Shown here piece after piece: positions 34,874 to 44,264 of a DNA stretch of 53,493 nt. The notes beneath the pieces were generated by a model. The model saw only the letters and a list, made by a program, of their open reading frames with translations, was not told the origin of the DNA and did no database searches. Position 1 is the first letter of the stretch; the number at the start of each line of letters is the position of its first letter. The DNA comes from Ktedonobacteria bacterium. GTDB lineage: Bacteria > Chloroflexota > Ktedonobacteria > Ktedonobacterales > JACDGC01. The stretch is from positions 1 to 53,493 of the forward strand of contig DAIDGU010000017.1 of NCBI GenBank assembly GCA_027459785.1, read 5' to 3'. The position numbers and the translations under genes were made by a program.

Positions 34874-35437
34874 CTACCAGTCGCCGTCTTGCCGCACCCG
34901 TGCGGTGAACGTCGGCGCGTGTTGTGCCAACGTCGCCAGCACCTCCAGCGGCGTCTTCGGCGGATTGCGCAGTGTTTGTGCTTGCGTTCGGATAAGCATG
35001 GGGACCTCGCGCGGATAAAGTGCATAGAGGCTGAGCAAAAATTCATCCGGTGTTTGGGTGACAATTCCATAAGGGGCGAGAGCTGTAGCTGGAAAATCAC
35101 GAATGTTAAAAGTCACGATGATGGAAGCTCCTTTCGCTACTGCTGCCGCAAGGACATGGCGATCTTTCGGATGATTCGTCATCGACGCGATCAGTGGTGC
35201 GTAATTCTCAGTGATCATCGCTTCGGGGAAAATATCTTGCATCCTGCTAAGAAGACGCTGCGAACCTGCCTCCGTAACTTTTTGCTGAAGAATAAGATTA
35301 CGACTCATTTCCGCTAAAATCATCCAACTCCAGCACAGTCGATACAGATCGATTTCAGCAGCATCTAACAAAATATCACGCAGGGAAGCAGGGAAAAGAA
35401 CGTTCGCATCAAGCACAGCTATGCTTTTTTTTGCCAC
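34874..35437 (-). CDS. PIN-domain toxin of an HTH-PIN module
   Basis: 187 residues, GTG start with AAGGAG upstream. The PIN nuclease acids are visible: AVLDANVLF (Asp), LAEMSRNL (Glu), PKDRHVLAAA (Asp) and VTFNIRDFP (Asn/Asp). The first two-thirds is a PIN_3-like VapC RNase; the C-terminal third (LLSLYALYPREV onwards) is a helical extension often seen in this larger subtype. Encoded 59 bases after an excisionase-type HTH gene, which is the likely antitoxin. It probably cleaves RNA when free. Confidence 0.85.
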   Translation of the reverse strand: MAKKSIAVLDANVLFPASLRDILLDAAEIDLYRLCWSWMILAEMSRNLILQQKVTEAGSQRLLSRMQDIFPEAMITENYAPLIASMTNHPKDRHVLAAAVAKGASIIVTFNIRDFPATALAPYGIVTQTPDEFLLSLYALYPREVPMLIRTQAQTLRNPPKTPLEVLATLAQHAPTFTARVRQDGDW

Positions 35438-35496
35438 GGTATGTCTCCTTTTCTCTCAGCAAGGTTCTTTTCACCGCAACCTGCATATATTTCTAG

Positions 35497-35937
35497 TTAC
35501 GTGTTATCGTAAAGACCAAGTTCTTCGCTCAATCGCACCAGTTCCTCCATCCCACGTCGGCGTTGCTCAGCGCGCTTCTGTTGATACTCTAGCACATCCG
35601 TCAGGTGCATGCGCCGGTGCGTGCCGATCATGAAATAGGGAATTTCGCCCTCTTCGAGCAGCTTGATCAGGTAGGGCCGCGAGACGTTCAGCAGATCCGC
35701 CGCCTCGTTCGTGGAAAGATCGGTCTGCGCGGGAAACACCTCCACCTCTTCGCCCTGGATCAGGTGTGGGACGGCACGTTGCAGCACAGCCAGCGCCGAG
35801 GGCGGCAGCTCGCTGATCTCGCCCGTCGCGTCCATATACCGCACCCCTGCGCCCGCCTGCAACAGCGCGGCCAAACGTGCGAGCGCCTCGCGCTCACGCT
35901 CCTGCGCCGTAATCGCTTCCTGTGGTTCCTTGATCAT
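35497..35937 (-). CDS. Excisionase-family HTH protein, likely antitoxin
   Basis: 146 residues. The C-terminal half holds a MerR/excisionase-type winged helix: DLSTNEAADLLNVSRPYLIKLLEEGEIPYFMIGTHRRMHLTDVLEYQQKR. The N-terminal half (about residues 1-70) is a charged helix plus SELPPSALAVLQ, a pattern often seen in such antitoxins. It is encoded directly upstream of the PIN gene, so it likely neutralises the toxin and represses the operon. Confidence 0.82.
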   Translation of the reverse strand: MIKEPQEAITAQEREREALARLAALLQAGAGVRYMDATGEISELPPSALAVLQRAVPHLIQGEEVEVFPAQTDLSTNEAADLLNVSRPYLIKLLEEGEIPYFMIGTHRRMHLTDVLEYQQKRAEQRRRGMEELVRLSEELGLYDNT

Positions 35938-36014
35938 CCTGTCGCCACCTTTCGCCTATCTGACGTAACCTTTTGCCATGAGCATACCACGTAAGTGCAA
36001 TAAATGCAACGTTG

Positions 36015-36453
36015 TCAAAGGGAAACCGTAAACTGCCACGGTCCCTCTATCACGACGGATGGCGGCTGCGCCCCATCGGTATATTCCCATTCAATGGAAT
36101 CTATCGTAATTGTCAGATCTTGCGTCTGTTTTGCAAGCTGTGGCAAACAAATCATAATCGCTCTACCTCTGAATAAATTTTTAAAAAATACGCCACCGAT
36201 CATGGCAAGGTGGCTAGTATAGTGGTTCCCGCCTTGATCAGGGATGGTAGCGCGCATCCATCCCCGTCCATTGCGATCAAACACGCCATTGGGAGTGGTT
36301 GCTTCAACGTTCCATGGTTAATAAAAACCCGTAACGGGTGTAGCTTTCCATCGAAACTACTGTCAATTTTAGGCCATTCGCTATATCAGATTGTGCGACA
36401 GCAATAACTCGTTCCAGATCTGTCCAAAATGGGAAGAGACGCTCTTTCTTCAT
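36015..36453 (-). pseudogene. Frameshifted AT-rich gene, possibly a DUF4179/DUF5643-like C-terminal domain
   Basis: One frame starts at ATG 36453 (GGAG nine bases upstream) and reads MKKERLFPFWTDLERVIAVA to a TGA near 36306. A second frame carries on at once with NVEATTPNGVFDRNGRGWMR and ends in VVIEGPWQFTVSL at 36015. Removing one base around 36310 joins both into one protein of about 145 residues. The NGLKLTVVSMESYTRYGF start and GPWQFTV end resemble the beta-sandwich end of DUF4179-type proteins, a weak match. The GC content is far below the neighbours. A sequencing error cannot be excluded. Confidence 0.55.
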
Positions 36454-36685
36454 AACTTTTCGCTCCATTTTCATAGCTTTGTACCTATCATCGCATGCCT
36501 GCCGTTTTCCTATTTCTCATATTCTACCATATCACAAGCAGCGCCTTTCTGCCGCTACAAAAATTTGCTAGAACTCGATCACCTGCAAACGATTCGGGCA
36601 TCTTAACGCTTGACACTCCCGCCTCGTTTCTGCGCACACTATCACCATGCAGCCCTTGCACCATCCTGCCGCCCTGTAGGTCGCC

Positions 36686-37954
36686 ATGTCTGAAGCGAAG
36701 TCGTTGCCCCTGCCGTCGCCCGCCTATAGCGCCCGCGATTACGAGCGGTTCCATGCCGAAGCGTTGCGCCCGAACGACGAGCGTTCGCCCTTCGAGATCG
36801 ACCGGTCGCGCATCATTCATTGTGCCGCCTTCCGCCGCTTGCAGGGCAAGACGCAGATCTTCGGCGTGGCGCATGATAACTTCTTTCGCACGCGCCTGAC
36901 GCATTCGCTGGAGGTCGCGCAGATCGCTAAGGGCATTGCCCTGGCGGTGGGGGCGAGTACGGAACTGGTGGAGGCGATCAGCCTGGCGCACGATATCGGC
37001 CATCCCCCCTTCGGCCACGCCGGCGAACACGCGCTGCACACCGTCATGCAGGCATGCGGGTATGGGCATTTCGAGAGCAACGCGCAGAATCTGCGCACGC
37101 TGGCGTATCTGGAAACGAAGAAGCTGGCGTATCCAGGGCTGAACCTGACGCGCGCCACGCTGGATGGCCTGCTGAAGCACAAGGTGGAGGCTGGCGAGAT
37201 CGTCGCGCCGGTGGCGTATGCCAGCGAGATGGAGTTGGTGGCGTGGGTGACGCGCGGCGTGCCGGAACGCGAGACCGCGCTGGAAACGCAGATCGTCGAT
37301 TGGGCCGATCAGGTGGCCTATTCCGTTCACGACCTGGAAGACGGCATCCATGCGGGGCTGATCACCTCCGCGCGCCTCAGCGACGAATATCTGGAGCAGC
37401 GCATCATCCCACCACCCTCGGCGGATTATACGCAGGCGCAGATGGAGGGGACGTATCGCTGGCTGGCGGGGCAGGTGCGCGCGATGGAGGAGATGGGCGA
37501 CGCCCGCAAACGCGCCGCCGCGCGCAAAGACCTCACTTCATCGCTGATCCATCGCTTCGTGATGGCGGCGAAGGTGAAGCCGCGCAAGCTGGCCGACGGC
37601 ACACCAGGCCAGGGGCGCTACGCGCTGCGCCTCGCCATCGCCCCCGCCGAACACGGGCGCGCGCTTGTGCTGAAAGCCATCGCCCAGCGCCTCATCATCC
37701 ATGATCAGCGTGTAGCCACGCTGGAACGCCGCTCGCGCGTCGTCGTGGAGCGCCTTTTCCGCGAACTGGAGCGCCGCGATGCCGTCGATCTTTATCCCGA
37801 CGAGTTTCGCGGCCTCTTTTTAGCGGCGGCGGACGATTGCCAGCGCGCGCGCATCGCCTGCGACTACATCGCCAGCATGACCGACCGGTACGCCGAGATG
37901 CTCTATCAGCGCCTCTTCTCGCCCGGCACCGGCACGCTGATGGAGACGATGTGA
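36686..37954 (+). CDS. dgt: Deoxyguanosinetriphosphate triphosphohydrolase-like protein
   Basis: 422 residues. The HD-domain reads RIIHCAAFRRLQGKTQIFG, then RTRLTHSLEVAQIAKGIA, and ISLAHDIGHPPFGHAGEHAL with the metal-binding His-Asp. Later QIVDWADQVAYSVHDLEDG provides the fourth ligand. This is the dGTPase type 2/3 family, which splits dGTP (or dNTPs) into nucleoside and tripolyphosphate, controlling nucleotide pools. The ribosome site (TAGGT) is weak. It is transcribed toward the minus-strand small RNA unit. Confidence 0.93.
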   Translation: MSEAKSLPLPSPAYSARDYERFHAEALRPNDERSPFEIDRSRIIHCAAFRRLQGKTQIFGVAHDNFFRTRLTHSLEVAQIAKGIALAVGASTELVEAISLAHDIGHPPFGHAGEHALHTVMQACGYGHFESNAQNLRTLAYLETKKLAYPGLNLTRATLDGLLKHKVEAGEIVAPVAYASEMELVAWVTRGVPERETALETQIVDWADQVAYSVHDLEDGIHAGLITSARLSDEYLEQRIIPPPSADYTQAQMEGTYRWLAGQVRAMEEMGDARKRAAARKDLTSSLIHRFVMAAKVKPRKLADGTPGQGRYALRLAIAPAEHGRALVLKAIAQRLIIHDQRVATLERRSRVVVERLFRELERRDAVDLYPDEFRGLFLAAADDCQRARIACDYIASMTDRYAEMLYQRLFSPGTGTLMETM

Positions 37955-37984
37955 CCTGAAGCAGATGCTAGGGCGCTAGACACC

Positions 37985-38015
37985 AAAAACGTCCGGACCA
38001 GCGTTGGTCCGGACG
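37985..38015 (-). terminator. Strong intrinsic terminator of the small RNA unit
   Basis: CGTCCGGACCA and TGGTCCGGACG form a perfect 11-bp stem with a four-base loop. On the minus strand it is followed by TTTTT (37989-37985). Confidence 0.92.
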
Positions 38016-38215
38016 CCTACATCAACAATCTTCGCAGAAGATGGCACCTGGTGGGGTGCCACGCGGTAGGGCGTAAGCCTTCTCGTTTCACCAGCATGAC
38101 GCTGGTCTACCAGTTTGTCTCGCGCTAAGCCGCATATCGGGTATATATGCGCGAACGAAGCATCAGCATGGCTACTCGGAGAAGGGGTCGGCGCGCCCGC
38201 CTTCAACGGGCATGC

Positions 38216-38272
38216 CTAGTCAGTCTGAATCACCATGTAAAACACGCGAATCGGCTTCTTCATTGGGAACAT
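38216..38272 (-). CDS. 18-codon ORF with a strong ribosome binding site
   Basis: GGAG within GAGGAGAGGAG lies eight bases before the ATG. The peptide is MFPMKKPIRVFYMVIQTD, then TAG. It sits in the first part of the promoter-to-terminator transcript, about 80 bases after the predicted start. It is too short to place in a family; it could be a leader peptide, a small functional peptide, or chance. The basic KKPIR and hydrophobic VFYMVI parts give some amphipathic character. Confidence 0.45.
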   Translation of the reverse strand: MFPMKKPIRVFYMVIQTD

Positions 38273-38360
38273 AGGCGAACTCCTCTCCTCGTTCCTTCCA
38301 TGCAAAGCTTCACCCTCCGGCTTAGCTTTGAGCCTGTCTCAGTGCGGAACTGATATTACT

Positions 38361-38389
38361 ATGGTACCGGATTCCGCGCGTTTTGTCAA
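38361..38389 (-). promoter_or_regulatory. Promoter of the small RNA unit
   Basis: On the minus strand TTGACA (38389-38384), 17 bases, TACCAT (38366-38361). The -35 box and spacing are ideal, the -10 box matches four of six. Confidence 0.7.
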
Positions 38390-38516
38390 GTGGTTTCGCC
38401 GGAATTTTTCGTGTATTTCAAAAGTCGCGCCGCTTTTTCGCCGCGAAAACCCTGCTGCCCGCTGCTATTGTGCAATGAGCAGCATCAGTGAGTTGTGAAA
38501 CAGGCCAGGTTGTTAT

Positions 38517-39875
38517 TCATTCCGCCGCTGTGGTGCCGGTCGCGGCATCCGGCTGTGCCTGGCGCAAAGCTTGTGCCGCCTGCGATTTTTCGATGGTGAG
38601 CAAGATGAGCGGCACCAAGGAGATGAGGAACATCGCCGCCACGAACGGAAATAGGGCGACATAGCCAACGTGATCGATCAGCAGCCCCGCCAGCACCGCC
38701 GAGCCAGGCACGGCGATGGACGTGACCGTGCTATTCAGGCCGGTGTAGAGGCCCATCCGGTCGGGGAAAACCAGCCGCGTGAGCAAAGGATAGGAGGTCG
38801 CCGTCTGCGCCGCGTTGCCGATGCCCGCCAGCGCCAGGACGAAACACAGGGGCAGCAGATCTTTGATGAAGACGGCCAGCAGCGAGGCCGCCGCCATGCA
38901 GATGACGCCGAAGACGAAGACCGTCTTGAGACCCCACCGATCACTCAAGACGCCCAGCGGCCACACCGGCAACGCGCTGAAAAGCAGCAGGATCAGCGGC
39001 AGCAAGAAGACCAGCGCGGGGCTGAAATGCAGGCCGTCCTGCGCATAGGGCGTAAGGTTGACGGTGATGGCATTGATGCCGAACCACAGGAAGAATTGCG
39101 AGGCGAAAAATAGCAACACCTGGGGATCGCTGCGCAGTCCCTCCCAGTAATCGCGCAAAGTATAGCGATGGCGCTGTGTCACGCCCACCAGAACGCGCGG
39201 TTCGCGGATGCCGAAGAGCGTGGGCAGGAAGGTGATCAACAAGATGCCCGCGCTGATCAAGAAGAGCGGCCCGACGCCGATGGTACTGACCAGCGTCAGC
39301 GCGATCAAAAGAAAGACCACCTGGCCGATGGCCCCGACGGCCTGGAAGATGCCGTTCACCGTGCCGCGCTGTTTGGCCGGCGTGATGTCCGGCAGCAAGG
39401 CCAGATAAGGATCATAGGCGATGTTGAAGGCCAGCGAGAAGATGAAGATGCTGAGGCTGACGGCGATGAGGACGTTCGTGTGGGAAAAACCAGGGATGAG
39501 GCCGTGCAGTTGTGGCACGAGTGGCGTCAGCACGAGAAACACGATGGTGATGGGCATGAACCAGACGATGAAGGGGCGGCGACGCCCCAGTCGATTCCAC
39601 GTGCGGTCGCTTTGCGCGCCGACGATAGGTTGGATGACTGCGCCCTCGAACGAGTGCGTGCTGCTGAGCAGATTACGCAGAACCGCCGACGCACCTAAAT
39701 TGGCGAGCAGTGTTGGCAAGAAGAAGTTATTGAGGGCGAAAAAGATGCCTGCCCCCAGGTTGCCGCTGGAATAAGCGAAGGCTTTTCGCCGCGACAGCGG
39801 CGCTAACTCGGTCGCTGGCGGCGATGCATCGACCGGAATGATGCTGCCGCCGACGATCTCTGGGTTGATCTCCAT
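38517..39875 (-). CDS. MFS transporter (GPH/SLC45-like)
   Basis: 452 residues with 12 hydrophobic helices. SDRTWNRLGRRRPFIVW, in the helix 2-3 loop, is the sugar-transporter-like motif A variant found in the GPH and SLC45 groups, and LGVLSDRWGLKTVF repeats it in the second half. IAYDPYLALLPDITPAKQRGTVNG is also typical. I start at 39875 with AAAGGAAC upstream; the frame is open to 40043 but that part translates repeat DNA. A second MFS gene is 218 bases upstream in the same direction. Substrate unknown; a glycoside is possible. Confidence 0.9.
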   Translation of the reverse strand: MEINPEIVGGSIIPVDASPPATELAPLSRRKAFAYSSGNLGAGIFFALNNFFLPTLLANLGASAVLRNLLSSTHSFEGAVIQPIVGAQSDRTWNRLGRRRPFIVWFMPITIVFLVLTPLVPQLHGLIPGFSHTNVLIAVSLSIFIFSLAFNIAYDPYLALLPDITPAKQRGTVNGIFQAVGAIGQVVFLLIALTLVSTIGVGPLFLISAGILLITFLPTLFGIREPRVLVGVTQRHRYTLRDYWEGLRSDPQVLLFFASQFFLWFGINAITVNLTPYAQDGLHFSPALVFLLPLILLLFSALPVWPLGVLSDRWGLKTVFVFGVICMAAASLLAVFIKDLLPLCFVLALAGIGNAAQTATSYPLLTRLVFPDRMGLYTGLNSTVTSIAVPGSAVLAGLLIDHVGYVALFPFVAAMFLISLVPLILLTIEKSQAAQALRQAQPDAATGTTAAE

Positions 39876-39927
39876 GCAGGTTCCTTTCAATTGGCTAAAA
39901 TCCGACAAGAATGAGCAGCTTTCCTGC

Positions 39928-39984
39928 CTAGCAGGGCGACCCGCCCCAGGACCAGGGCGACCACAAGGGTACGCCCCTACAGAC
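39928..39984. repeat. Intergenic repeat of the GGCGACCACAAGGGTACGCCC family
   Basis: CAGGGCGACCCGCCCCAGGA followed by CAGGGCGACCACAAGGGTAC and GCCCCTACAG occurs between the two MFS genes. A degenerate copy of the palindromic GGACA/TGTCC family (GTGGGGCGG ... CCGTCCACCGCCCC) follows at about 40030-40082. Confidence 0.7.
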
Positions 39985-40093
39985 CCGATGGCAGGAGGAG
40001 CATTGCTTTGTGCTTGCCCTGCCACTTTAGACCGAGTGGACATGGGTGATCGGTGGGGCGGCTACTCCCGTCCACCGCCCCGACTCTGCCATC

Positions 40094-41698
40094 TCAGCGT
40101 TTGATGCCCTTGATGTAGCGCACGGTGAGGGTGCCGATGACCGCATAGAGGACCAGCAGCACGAAGAGCATGGTGTAGCCGAAGTGGGGCTGGCCACCGA
40201 CCGCGAAGACGCCACCTTGGTTGAAAGCGACGATGGCATAGGCACCGACGATGTAAGCGATGACCTGTGGCGCGGTGAGCGCGATATTCCACACGCCCAT
40301 GTCGCGCGCGAAGTTCTCCTCGTTGGGCAACACATCCGTCACCAGCGCCCAATCGACGCTGATATATGAGCCGTAGCCCAGGCCGAAGATGGCGGCGCAG
40401 ATGTACAAGATGCTGATGACGGAGGGGAAGAGCAGCGAGAGCGTGATGAAGAGCGCCCCGACCAATGCCATGAAGCCGCCCGCGATGTACACCATGCGCT
40501 TGCGCCCGAAGCGATCCGACAGGTAGCCGGCGAAGCCGGTGCTGAGCGCAGCGGTGCCGATGACGACAGCCAGGAAGTTGCCGCTGGCGGCGACGGCACC
40601 CTTGGCCGGATCACTGGTGCCGTGCAAGGTGACATCTTGCAGGTAATATTGGAGGAAGCCGAAGACGGTGTAGATGCCCATCATCATGATGCCGCGCGTC
40701 GCCAGCACCCAGGCGAAATCGGGACTTTGGCGCGGGCGGAAGTCGAAAGCGCGGGCCACGCCGAGCGAGCCGATGAGCAGCGCCGGCAGAACGAAGATAT
40801 TGGCGGCATTTTGATCCGTCTGGTAGTTCAGGCCCAGGAGGGTCAGCACGCCGATGGTGAGCGCCGTCGTGATGATGATGCCGCCGACGGTCGCCAGCAC
40901 ATCACGCAGCAGCGCCCGGCGCGAACGCATGCCGCCAGCGGTGGGCATATCCAGCCGCGCCGCTGGGGGAGCCTCGCGCACCAGCAACACGGTCAGCACG
41001 GCGAAAAGGGTGACGAAGACAGCGATGAAGCCATAGATGGCGACGAGATCCTGTTGATAGGTGGCGAAGCTCTGGGTGCCATTGAGCAGGGCCGACACGT
41101 CGATGTGAAAAAAGAGGGCGGCAGCCTCCGCGCCGACGATGGTGCCGACCATCTGCCCCACCCCCATATAACCGGAGGCCTTGCCGCGCTGTTGCGCTGG
41201 CACCAGATCCGGCAGCAGGGCGTGGAAGGGCGCGGCGGCGGCGTTATTGCCAAGCTGTGTCACCATCAGCCCGCCAACCAGCACATACAGGTTAGGCGCT
41301 AAGGCCATCATGCCCAACCCGACAATATTGACCAGCGTGCCACCGATAATGTAAGGTTTGCGCCGGCCCCAGCGCAGGCGCGTGCGGTCGCTGAGCCAGC
41401 CGAAAAGCGGATTCGCCAGCAGCGCCACGAGCAACCCCGGCCCTTCGACAAAGGCTAGCGCCCCCGGCTTGGCATTCGCCACATACTGGGCGAGCGCCGC
41501 GCCAGTCAGCCCGACGGGATGGTTCGCCAAGAGTAATGCTTGCACTTGCTGGGGCAGGATGATCGCTGGCAAGATCGTCCAATGGAAATTCACCGCGATC
41601 CAGAAAAGCGCCAATTGGATGAGTCCCCAGGTGGAGCGGGCGGGCAAGGCATCGGCCCGTGTGGCCGTAGCTTGCGCCCCCACATTCGCAGTCGCCAT
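40094..41698 (-). CDS. MFS transporter, second of the pair
   Basis: 534 residues, about 12-14 hydrophobic helices. GWLSDRTRLRWGRRKPYIIGG in the first half and GYLSDRFGRKRMVYIAGG in the second are motif A copies; LLPDLVPAQQRGKASGYMGVGQMVG is like the neighbour's helix 4-5 region. It is more distantly related to the same SLC45/GPH-type group. GAGG eight bases before the ATG at 41698 favours this start over the GTG at 41707. With the adjacent MFS gene it forms a leftward pair; substrate unknown. Confidence 0.9.
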   Translation of the reverse strand: MATANVGAQATATRADALPARSTWGLIQLALFWIAVNFHWTILPAIILPQQVQALLLANHPVGLTGAALAQYVANAKPGALAFVEGPGLLVALLANPLFGWLSDRTRLRWGRRKPYIIGGTLVNIVGLGMMALAPNLYVLVGGLMVTQLGNNAAAAPFHALLPDLVPAQQRGKASGYMGVGQMVGTIVGAEAAALFFHIDVSALLNGTQSFATYQQDLVAIYGFIAVFVTLFAVLTVLLVREAPPAARLDMPTAGGMRSRRALLRDVLATVGGIIITTALTIGVLTLLGLNYQTDQNAANIFVLPALLIGSLGVARAFDFRPRQSPDFAWVLATRGIMMMGIYTVFGFLQYYLQDVTLHGTSDPAKGAVAASGNFLAVVIGTAALSTGFAGYLSDRFGRKRMVYIAGGFMALVGALFITLSLLFPSVISILYICAAIFGLGYGSYISVDWALVTDVLPNEENFARDMGVWNIALTAPQVIAYIVGAYAIVAFNQGGVFAVGGQPHFGYTMLFVLLVLYAVIGTLTVRYIKGIKR

Positions 41699-41867
41699 GT
41701 TCTGCACCTCGCATTCGACGATGAACGGACGAAATCATTGCGGAACGGTCGGGATTATGGCAAGTATAGCATGCGGGGCGGCCCATGGCGAGGGGGAGAT
41801 TGACGGGGTGGCTTGGAAGACGAGCGATATCACCCGCAACGGGGATGATCTCCTATTCAGTTTTCCT

Positions 41868-41904
41868 GCCTTTCGTGGCGCTTGCGTGGCTTTCGTGTTC
41901 GATC
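41868..41904. repeat. CACGAA-rich intergenic repeat fragment
   Basis: Read on the minus strand: GAACACGAAAGCCACGCAAG then CGCCACGAAAGG. It is related to the repeats at 25427, 26477 and 27983 and lies between the second MFS gene and the FtsX-type gene. Confidence 0.5.
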
Positions 41905-41925
41905 ATCCTTCCCATCCTTCCAGCC

Positions 41926-44264
41926 TCACTCATAGCGCAGGATGTCGGCGATCTTCGTGCGCGCTGCGCTGAGCGCCGGGCCATAGCTGGCGAGGGTGGT
42001 GATGAGCAGGATCGCCAGCAGCATCCAGGCGAGCGCCAGGGGTGAATAGACGAACGAGATCGCCAGCAGTTGCCCGCTGATGAACTGGACGAAGGCATAC
42101 GCCGCCGGAAAGCTGAGCGCGATGCCGATGAGCCAGGCCAGCAGCGCCAGCGTCAGCCCTTCCGTCCAGAAGACGCGCGCCACCGCGCCGCCCGTCGCGC
42201 CCATCGAGCGCAGGATGCCGATCTCGCGCCGTCGTTCCAGCACCGAGGTCGTCAACGTGTTCGCCAGCCCCAGAATGCCCACCAGCGCGATGATGCCCGC
42301 CACGCCATACAGAATGGCGAAAAGGATCTGGAACTGTGATTGCGACCGCTGGATCTGCTGCTGGCGCGTCTCGATGGAAGGGGCCAGGCCCAGCGCGCTC
42401 AGGCGCTGATCCAGGGTCGTCGCCAGTTGGTTCACCGCCGCCTGCGAGCGATCCTGCGCCTGGATGTCGTAGCCGCTGCTGATGCCTTGCGGCTGGCGGT
42501 TAAAGGCCAGCAGATCGTGAATCGTGACGAAGGTCGCACCAATGAAGCCCGTGCCGCTGGTGGGATCGTCCACGATGCCGATGATCTGCCAGGTCTGCGA
42601 TCCCGTGGGCAGGGTGGTGGTGAGCGTGCTGCCGACATGCAGGTGCAGCTTCTGCGCGACAAGCTGTGAGATGACCATCTCATCCGGCGTGTCGCCCGTC
42701 AGCCAGGTGCCACTGAGCAGGTGATAGCGATATACGTGTGTATCCGGTGCCAGGCCGCTGATGCCGATGTTGCCCTGGTTGCCGATGGTGACGCCGTCGT
42801 GGATGTCGGCTTCCACGCGGCCCACGTTCGGGATGCCGGCGAGCAGCGTTTGCATCTTCGTGATCGCCTGGGGCGTGTTGACGCCGAGGGTGATGTCGTA
42901 ATTGTCTATGGCGTTGAGTTGGACCCACGTCTGATCGACCGCGTAGCTGGTCGTCTGGATCGCCAGGAACGCCGTGCCGGCCAGCGTCAGTGCCACCAGC
43001 GTCAGGATGGCCCGTCCCCGGCGACGGAAGACACTCCGCAGACCCATCAGCGTTGTCTGCGAGAGGATGCCGATCCCGCCGCGCGCCCGCCCCCTGCCGC
43101 CTGTGCTGACGCCGAAACCCGCCAGCGCCGCGCGCACGGTCATGCGTGTTCCCGTCCACAGCGGCACCAGCGCCGCCAGCAGCGGCACCAGCAATCCGAT
43201 GAGCGCGCTCGTCACGATGACCGTTGGCGCGACGCTGAACGGCCCCAGATCGAGGATGATCAACGTAGCGATGTAGTGGGCGAAGGCATAGCCGCCATAG
43301 ATGCCCAGCACCAGGCCGATAAGGGTGCCGATGATCCCATAGATCAGGACCGACGTGAGGTAGCTGCGCATGATCGCGCCGCGCGTGCCACCCAGCGCCT
43401 TCATCGTCCCGATGATGTTGGTCTGCTCCGCCACCAGCGTCGTCACCGTATTGACGATCAGCAGCGCCGTCAGCAGCAGCGCGACAAGCGACAGCACGCG
43501 CATGATGGCGAAGATGCCCGGCAACGGCCCCGCGCCGAACGGTTGCGTATCGTAGCTATAGCCGAGGACGGTGACACCGTTGGCCTTCAGCAGATTGAAG
43601 ATCGCGCCGACGGCCTGATCGCCCGCGGTCGGATCGCTGGTGTCGAGCGCCGCCTGGACGAGATTCGGCTGGGTCAGGTTGGCGAGGTGATCCAGCCCGG
43701 CCATGCTCATATAGCCGGTCGCCCCGCCGCTGATCGCCGCGCTTTCCGCGCCAAGGGTGCGCGAGAGGCCGGAGACGCGCAGACTCACTGGCCCGTTGGG
43801 CGAATCGACGGTGATCATGTCGCCAACCTGCACCGCTTGGTAGGCGCTATCTGAAAACTCCATCACGATCTCGCCCGGCCCTGGCAACGTGCCGGTTGTC
43901 ACCTGGAAAGCATTGAGCGCGATATGCTGCTCGTCAGGAAAAGCGAGGATGTCAAGGTTGACGTGGCCCGGCGCGGCGGCCACCTGCCAGCGCGTGGCAT
44001 AGCCGCTGGCAACCTGCACGGTTTGCACATGAGGGATGGCGGCGAGATCGGGCAGGATGGCCGCGCTGACGCCGCGCGTGTCGAAGGTGACATTGGCGAC
44101 ATTGGTCTCGCTGGCGGTATACGCCAGCGCGCTATACACCGTGTCGTTCGAGACGTTAATGGCCGTCAGGCCGAAGACGCCGATGACGATGCCCAGGATG
44201 ACGAGCAGTGTGCGCGCCGGGCGGCGCAGCACGTCCGCGACGGCTTTGCGGGTGAGCGCGCCCA

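Larger units (their letters stand above)
37985..38354 (-). ncRNA. Structured small transcript with IscB/HEARO omega RNA-like core (candidate)
   Basis: A promoter (38361-38389) and a strong terminator (37985-38015) frame about 370 nt with no large gene. On the minus strand the part after the small ORF is rich in perfect hairpins: GCCCG/CGGGC, CGCATAT/ATATGCG (38122-38143 region), ACCAGC-GTCAT-GCTGGT, GGCACC-CCACCA-GGTGCC enclosed by AGAAG/CTTCT, and ATCTTC/GAAGAT. The single-stranded GTGAAACGAGAAGG after the GCTGGT arm recalls the conserved scaffold of IscB omega RNAs (HEARO), which also occur as stand-alone loci in Ktedonobacter. No iscB or tnpB gene is present. The identification is from memory and needs a covariance-model search. 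Confidence 0.4.

Noticed and set aside
37976..38206. 76-codon minus-strand ORF
   Set aside because: It overlaps the terminator and all the hairpins, has no ribosome site, and its sequence looks non-protein-like.
37985..38354. tmRNA, RNase P RNA or 6S RNA for the small transcript
   Set aside because: No tRNA-like CCA end or resume-codon tag ORF, no RNase P core strings, and no long 6S-type end helix; the ORF has its own ATG and ribosome site.
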